Source of the DNA: Bdellovibrionales bacterium
GTDB taxonomy: Bacteria > Bdellovibrionota > UBA1018 > CAIMNF01
Reading direction: 5' to 3'
DNA: 64,000 nt
Assembly: GCA_947462765.1 (NCBI GenBank)
Contig: CANHQK010000003.1
Coordinates: forward strand, 35,206 to 99,205
In this document: positions 60,469-64,000 of the stretch, one piece after another
How positions within the stretch are numbered: position 1 is the stretch's first letter
Layout: each line of letters opens with the position of its first letter
Notes under the pieces: model-generated
The model's input: the letters and a program-made list of their open reading frames with translations, nothing else
What the model was told of the DNA's origin: nothing
Databases searched by the model: none
Position numbers and translations under genes: made by a program

Positions 60469-62073
60469 ATGGCAACTGATCGACCCAAAGTTCTGATCAT
60501 CGGAAGCGGCATTGCCGGGCTTTCCGCGGCCATCCATTTCTCTACATTTAGTGATGTCATTCTTTTGACGAAAACAACCTTAGATGAAGGCAATACGCGT
60601 TATGCCCAAGGTGGAATTGCGGCAGTTTGGGCCGATGAGGATTCTTTCGCAGAGCACAAACAGGACACGCTTGAGGCCGGGGCCGGCCTTTGCCGTGAAA
60701 GTGCGGTTGACGTTTGCATCGAAGAAGGTCCAGCACGGGTCAAGGAGCTGATTGCCTGGGGGGTCGAGTTCACCCGGAATGCGGATCATCCCGCGGAGTA
60801 TGACCTCCATATCGAAGGGGGGCATCACCAACGCCGAATCCTCCACGCCCATGACTTCACGGGACTGGCCATCGAAGAGGCTCTGATCCGCAAAGTCAAG
60901 AGCCTGCCCGGGATCACTCTCCTGCCAAACCGTATGGCGATCGATCTGATCATGGAAGGAAAACTCTCCTCCCAGACTTCCGGCAAGGGGCTTGGCCGGT
61001 GTCTCGGCGCCTATGCCCTCGACACCGAAACCCACACCATCTCTCCGATCGCTGCCGATCTCACCGTGCTCGCAAGTGGCGGAACCGGAAAAGTATACCT
61101 GTATACCTCGAATCCCGATGTGGCCACCGGTGACGGGGTGGCCATGGCCTACCGCGCGGGAGCCCGGATCGCCAACATGGAATTCATGCAGTTTCACCCG
61201 ACCTGCCTTTACCACCCGAGTGCGAAGAACTTCCTGATCACCGAAGCACTCCGGGGAGAGGGCGCGGTCCTTCGCAATCTCGAAGGACGTGATTTCATGC
61301 GCGACACCCATGAGATGGGCTCACTTGCTCCTCGATATGTGGTGTCCCAAGCCATCGACAAAGAATTGAAACGTTCGGGAGCTCCCCATGTCTGGCTCGA
61401 TGTGCGCCATATGAAAAGGGAGGACTTTGCCACGAATTTCCCTCAGATTCATTCGATGTGCGAGAAGTTCGGCATTCGCGCACCCGAAGAAATGATCCCG
61501 GTGGTACCCGCCGCCCATTACATGTGCGGAGGGGTGCTCGTCGATGAGCACGCCCGGACCTCGGTCGAAGGCCTCCTCGCTCTCGGAGAGACCGCCTGCA
61601 CGGGATTGCACGGAGCCAATCGCTTGGCCTCGAACTCACTTCTCGAGGGAATCGTATTCTCAAAACGGGCAGCCGACTATGCACGCGATACGCTCGTCTC
61701 GCACCGCCCACCACGCTCCCTTCGCACCCTTCCCGCATGGGAATCAGGTCGCGCAGTCGACATGGAAGAACAGATTGATATCGCCGCAACCTGGCGTGAG
61801 ATCCGGACGCTCATGTGGAACTATGTCGGGATCGTCCGATCGGACCGGAGACTCCTCAGGGCACGCGAGAGGCTCGCCCTGATCCGTCACGAGGTGAACG
61901 AGGATTATTGGAAATTCAGAGTGAGCCGTGACCTGATCGAGCTCCGGAATCTGCTCACCGTCTCGGAGCTGATTGTGGAGTCGGCGCTCCGACGCAAAGA
62001 GAGCCGGGGGCTGCATGTGAATGTCGACTACCTAGAATCCTCGTCAGCCGAGGCAAGGGACACAATTATTTGA
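60469..62073 (+). CDS. nadB: L-aspartate oxidase
   Basis: 534 aa from the ATG at 60469, preceded by AGAGGA. FAD-binding GSGIAGL (12-18), TLDEGNTRYAQGGIAAV, the catalytic Arg region HHQRRILHAHDFTG, EFMQFHPTCLY, and HYMCGGVLVDEHART plus GLHGANRLASNSLLEG. It oxidises aspartate to iminoaspartate, the first step of NAD synthesis, used with NadA (not linked). Divergent from the Cache-like gene; its last 8 bp overlap the deacetylase gene. Confidence 0.95.
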   Translation: MATDRPKVLIIGSGIAGLSAAIHFSTFSDVILLTKTTLDEGNTRYAQGGIAAVWADEDSFAEHKQDTLEAGAGLCRESAVDVCIEEGPARVKELIAWGVEFTRNADHPAEYDLHIEGGHHQRRILHAHDFTGLAIEEALIRKVKSLPGITLLPNRMAIDLIMEGKLSSQTSGKGLGRCLGAYALDTETHTISPIAADLTVLASGGTGKVYLYTSNPDVATGDGVAMAYRAGARIANMEFMQFHPTCLYHPSAKNFLITEALRGEGAVLRNLEGRDFMRDTHEMGSLAPRYVVSQAIDKELKRSGAPHVWLDVRHMKREDFATNFPQIHSMCEKFGIRAPEEMIPVVPAAHYMCGGVLVDEHARTSVEGLLALGETACTGLHGANRLASNSLLEGIVFSKRAADYARDTLVSHRPPRSLRTLPAWESGRAVDMEEQIDIAATWREIRTLMWNYVGIVRSDRRLLRARERLALIRHEVNEDYWKFRVSRDLIELRNLLTVSELIVESALRRKESRGLHVNVDYLESSSAEARDTII

Positions 62074-63553
62074 CCGGGGTGCAAGTCCAGGATTTTCCGC
62101 CGTTGATCTCTTTGACCGCCTCGGTCAGGGTGACCAGACGGACCCCTTTTTCCTTCAGATAACTCATCAACATCTCGGATGCCTTGACGGACTGAGCATG
62201 GATGTCGTGAAACAGTATGATTCCGCGACCGAGCGATTCGACCTGCTTCACGCTCCGATTGTAAATCAGCTCCGGATCCTTATCGTGCCAATCGAGTGTG
62301 TCCACGTTCCAGAAAGCATGGACCATGCAAGACTTGGCGATCTCCGTCCGGATGGCGGGCACCGAAACACCTGCCCCGTAGGGTAAACGGTAAAAGTCAG
62401 GACGTTTGCCCAGCACTTTTTCGAAAACCTTCACCGCCCCCTCGATCTCGTACACTCTTTGAGTGGCACCGAGTTTCGGGACCTGAGGATGGGTGTAGGA
62501 GTGGGAGGCCACATCATGTCCCTCTTTGGACTCTCTCACCGCCACTTCCGGAAACTCCTTCGCAGAATCGATTTGTTGGGAGAGCATGAAAAAGGTCGCC
62601 TTGATGTCGTGTTTCTTGAGATTGTCGAGGACCGCAGCCGTGGTCCGGGCCGGACCATCATCGTACGTCAGCGCCCACACCCCCTTCGGAAACCCAGCAC
62701 CTGTGATATTCCCGGCTGAAGTGGTGGAGGGCTCGATTTTCACACCCTCATTTGCCGGGAATCGGTCCGCTTTCAAGAATATCGCAGAGAGCTCTTCGGC
62801 AACCTTCCCATGAGCTTTCCGGATGAAACGCTCCACGTGGATACCCGCCTCGCCGTCTTGGGGCGCGAATGCCCGGAGCGCTTCACTCGGGCGATCCAGA
62901 ATCTGCTTCCTCACCTTACGGATCCGGGTGAGATCGATATCATCCTTCACTTCTTCAGGAGTCCGACCCTCAAGATAACCGATTTTCAAGGATTTGGCGT
63001 GATCTCGAACCTCGGACAATGCGACCTCGATCAACTCTGCTTGGTCCGGATGCTCCTCCACCAGGTGTTTCACCTGGGTCTCGATCTGGTCGAGCCCAAC
63101 CACTCGAATGCTGTCAGCATCCAACGCAGCGTTGAACTGAATCTCGGAACGTTGCTTGATCCCCTCTTCAAGACTCTCCTTGAGCGCCCTGAGGGACATG
63201 AATTCGGCATACAGGTTCCGCTCACCCGACTTGGTCCGAACCAACTGGTCCACGGTCACGCCAGCATCAAAGAGACGATCAAGCTCTCCGACCAACTCAT
63301 CCGCCTTCACATAGGTCTGAACCAGCGTCTTGAGCAAAGTGGCCTGTAGCTCGGCATCCCCGGATGAAGACGGCATTCCGGACCAATTCCTGAACTCCTG
63401 CCATCGGCTCCGCGCCTGATGCTCATTCACTCGAAAACGCTGAAGCACACTTGCCGGCTTCCGCCCTGGCTCCTTCTCCTGCATGGAACTGCAAGACGAC
63501 AGTGCAATTGCGAGAGGGAGTATCGGAGCGAACCATCTTCCTTGAGAAGCCAT
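62066..63553 (-). CDS. Polysaccharide deacetylase lipoprotein (NodB domain)
   Basis: 495 aa from the ATG at 63553 (a start at 63580 is possible). Lipobox IALSSCSSM. A helical N-terminal part of about 250 residues (unknown fold) precedes the NodB domain: WALTYDDGPARTTAAVLD (catalytic Asp pair), VASHSYTHPQVP (zinc His), LPYGAGVS and ILFHDIHAQS. Such enzymes de-N-acetylate peptidoglycan or other GlcNAc polymers. An outer-membrane-anchored location would fit modification of the own or another cell's wall. Confidence 0.9.
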   Translation of the reverse strand: MASQGRWFAPILPLAIALSSCSSMQEKEPGRKPASVLQRFRVNEHQARSRWQEFRNWSGMPSSSGDAELQATLLKTLVQTYVKADELVGELDRLFDAGVTVDQLVRTKSGERNLYAEFMSLRALKESLEEGIKQRSEIQFNAALDADSIRVVGLDQIETQVKHLVEEHPDQAELIEVALSEVRDHAKSLKIGYLEGRTPEEVKDDIDLTRIRKVRKQILDRPSEALRAFAPQDGEAGIHVERFIRKAHGKVAEELSAIFLKADRFPANEGVKIEPSTTSAGNITGAGFPKGVWALTYDDGPARTTAAVLDNLKKHDIKATFFMLSQQIDSAKEFPEVAVRESKEGHDVASHSYTHPQVPKLGATQRVYEIEGAVKVFEKVLGKRPDFYRLPYGAGVSVPAIRTEIAKSCMVHAFWNVDTLDWHDKDPELIYNRSVKQVESLGRGIILFHDIHAQSVKASEMLMSYLKEKGVRLVTLTEAVKEINGGKSWTCTPVK

Positions 63554-63643
63554 CAGAGGAATTCCTTTCCTGGTTCTCATCTTCTCATGGAGACTCCGAT
63601 CCGGCACTAGCTTATCAATCAATTGTCCCCTAAACTGAGGACC

Positions 63644-64000
63644 ATGGTTAGGGTTGCCGTTCTATTTTTCTTCATGCTTTCCAGTACTGCAGTTTTTGCC
63701 GCTAGGAAAAAATGGACCTCCTCAGATTTTGAGACCGCCATACAAGGTTTGAATCTGGTTCTGGAGGGCGGAGCATGGTGTGGCCTGAGTCCCGAAGATG
63801 CGAGACACCTCATGCTACCCCTTCGCCCGGCTTGGGAGAACAGCCTGAAAGACCTGGCCAAGCGCCCATCACTTGCGAAGGATAAGCAGCAAGCGCTCGC
63901 ATGCAAGTCGAGTTGCACCTGTGGACTCTGGATCGTCTTGTACGGACTCCGTCCGGGACTCGCTCCATCCGAGCTCGAGCGTCTGAGAAAATACCAGAGA
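63644..64000 (+). CDS. Secreted Cys-containing protein, 3' end outside window
   Basis: 119 codons without a stop reach the window end. Signal peptide (VAVLFFFMLSSTAVFAA) cleaved near residue 20. The mature part has Trp- and Arg-rich stretches and a CKSSCTCG cluster; no known domain. TAAACT is 7 nt before the ATG and GAGG also lies there with too short a spacing, so the initiation mode is unclear. Divergent from the deacetylase gene by 90 bp. Confidence 0.65.
   Translation, partial: MVRVAVLFFFMLSSTAVFAARKKWTSSDFETAIQGLNLVLEGGAWCGLSPEDARHLMLPLRPAWENSLKDLAKRPSLAKDKQQALACKSSCTCGLWIVLYGLRPGLAPSELERLRKYQR

Noticed and set aside
1..64000. Mobile elements, prophage, CRISPR arrays, rRNA
   Set aside because: No transposase, integrase, phage structural gene, spaced repeats or rRNA sequence was recognised anywhere in the window.

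Overview
The window reads as one contiguous stretch of chromosome from a Gram-negative bacterium. LptE, several lipobox proteins, a Rod-type elongation cluster and heme A synthase indicate an aerobic or microaerobic diderm. Compact mixed-strand operons, many Asp/Glu-rich secreted proteins of unknown function, receiver-less TPR/winged-helix regulators and a cdaA-cdaR-glmM cluster suggest a Bdellovibrionota- or 'delta-proteobacteria'-like lineage. That placement is inference; there is no rRNA here. Coding density is very high, no gap exceeds about 240 bp, and I see no insertion sequence, prophage, integrase, CRISPR array or rRNA.

Layout. 1-6283: accessory region of secreted or lipoprotein genes of unknown function, including a tandem paralogous pair (510-1028, 1054-1530) and a TPR/winged-helix regulator (2072-3271). 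6280-6879: a UPF0016 cation transporter. 6861-11804: the phosphate-uptake operon pstSCAB-phoU followed by a PhoB-like response regulator, with no kinase gene. 11875-13188: tyrS. 13181-16339: two hydrolases and an SPFH protein. 16387-16475: tRNA-Leu(UAA). 16532-23672: one tightly overlapping minus-strand operon (Rrf2 regulator, cysteine desulfurase, cysteine-less MnmA-like protein, MtaB-type methylthiotransferase, RNase III, Era, Der). 24610-32472: minus-strand operon ftsH-cdaA-cdaR-glmM-pdxJ-nnrDE-tsaE, preceded by tilS and a lipoprotein. 34213-37322: two-component system, heme A synthase and a thioredoxin-fold protein. 37385-46106: stand-alone E2-type acyltransferase, UvrA, SDR, a second secreted-protein/TPR-winged-helix pair, hydrolase, PpiD-like chaperone. 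46155-52112: mreC-mreD-mrdA-rodA followed by a tryptophanase-like lyase. 52162-64000: RlmN, mini alkyltransferase, IVD-like acyl-CoA dehydrogenase, LptE, DciA-like protein, MlaF-like ATPase, alanine racemase, a Cache/GAF-like membrane protein, NadB, a polysaccharide deacetylase and a truncated secreted protein.

Themes. Cell-envelope growth (Rod genes, GlmM, Alr, LptE, MlaF) and tRNA/ribosome maturation (TilS, TsaE, RlmN, Der, Era, Rnc, MtaB) dominate. The most unusual locus is 19558-23672. Its order, Rrf2 regulator - cysteine desulfurase - MnmA-like, recalls the cymR-yrvO-mnmA arrangement known from Bacillus, but the MnmA-like member has no cysteine at all and an altered PP-loop, so it cannot work as a classical thiouridylase. 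Other points of interest are two loci pairing small secreted proteins with receiver-less TPR/winged-helix regulators, several promoters whose -10 box lies 7-11 nt before the ATG (possible leaderless mRNAs), a palindrome between the -35 and -10 of uvrA, and a c-di-AMP synthase module in a Gram-negative.
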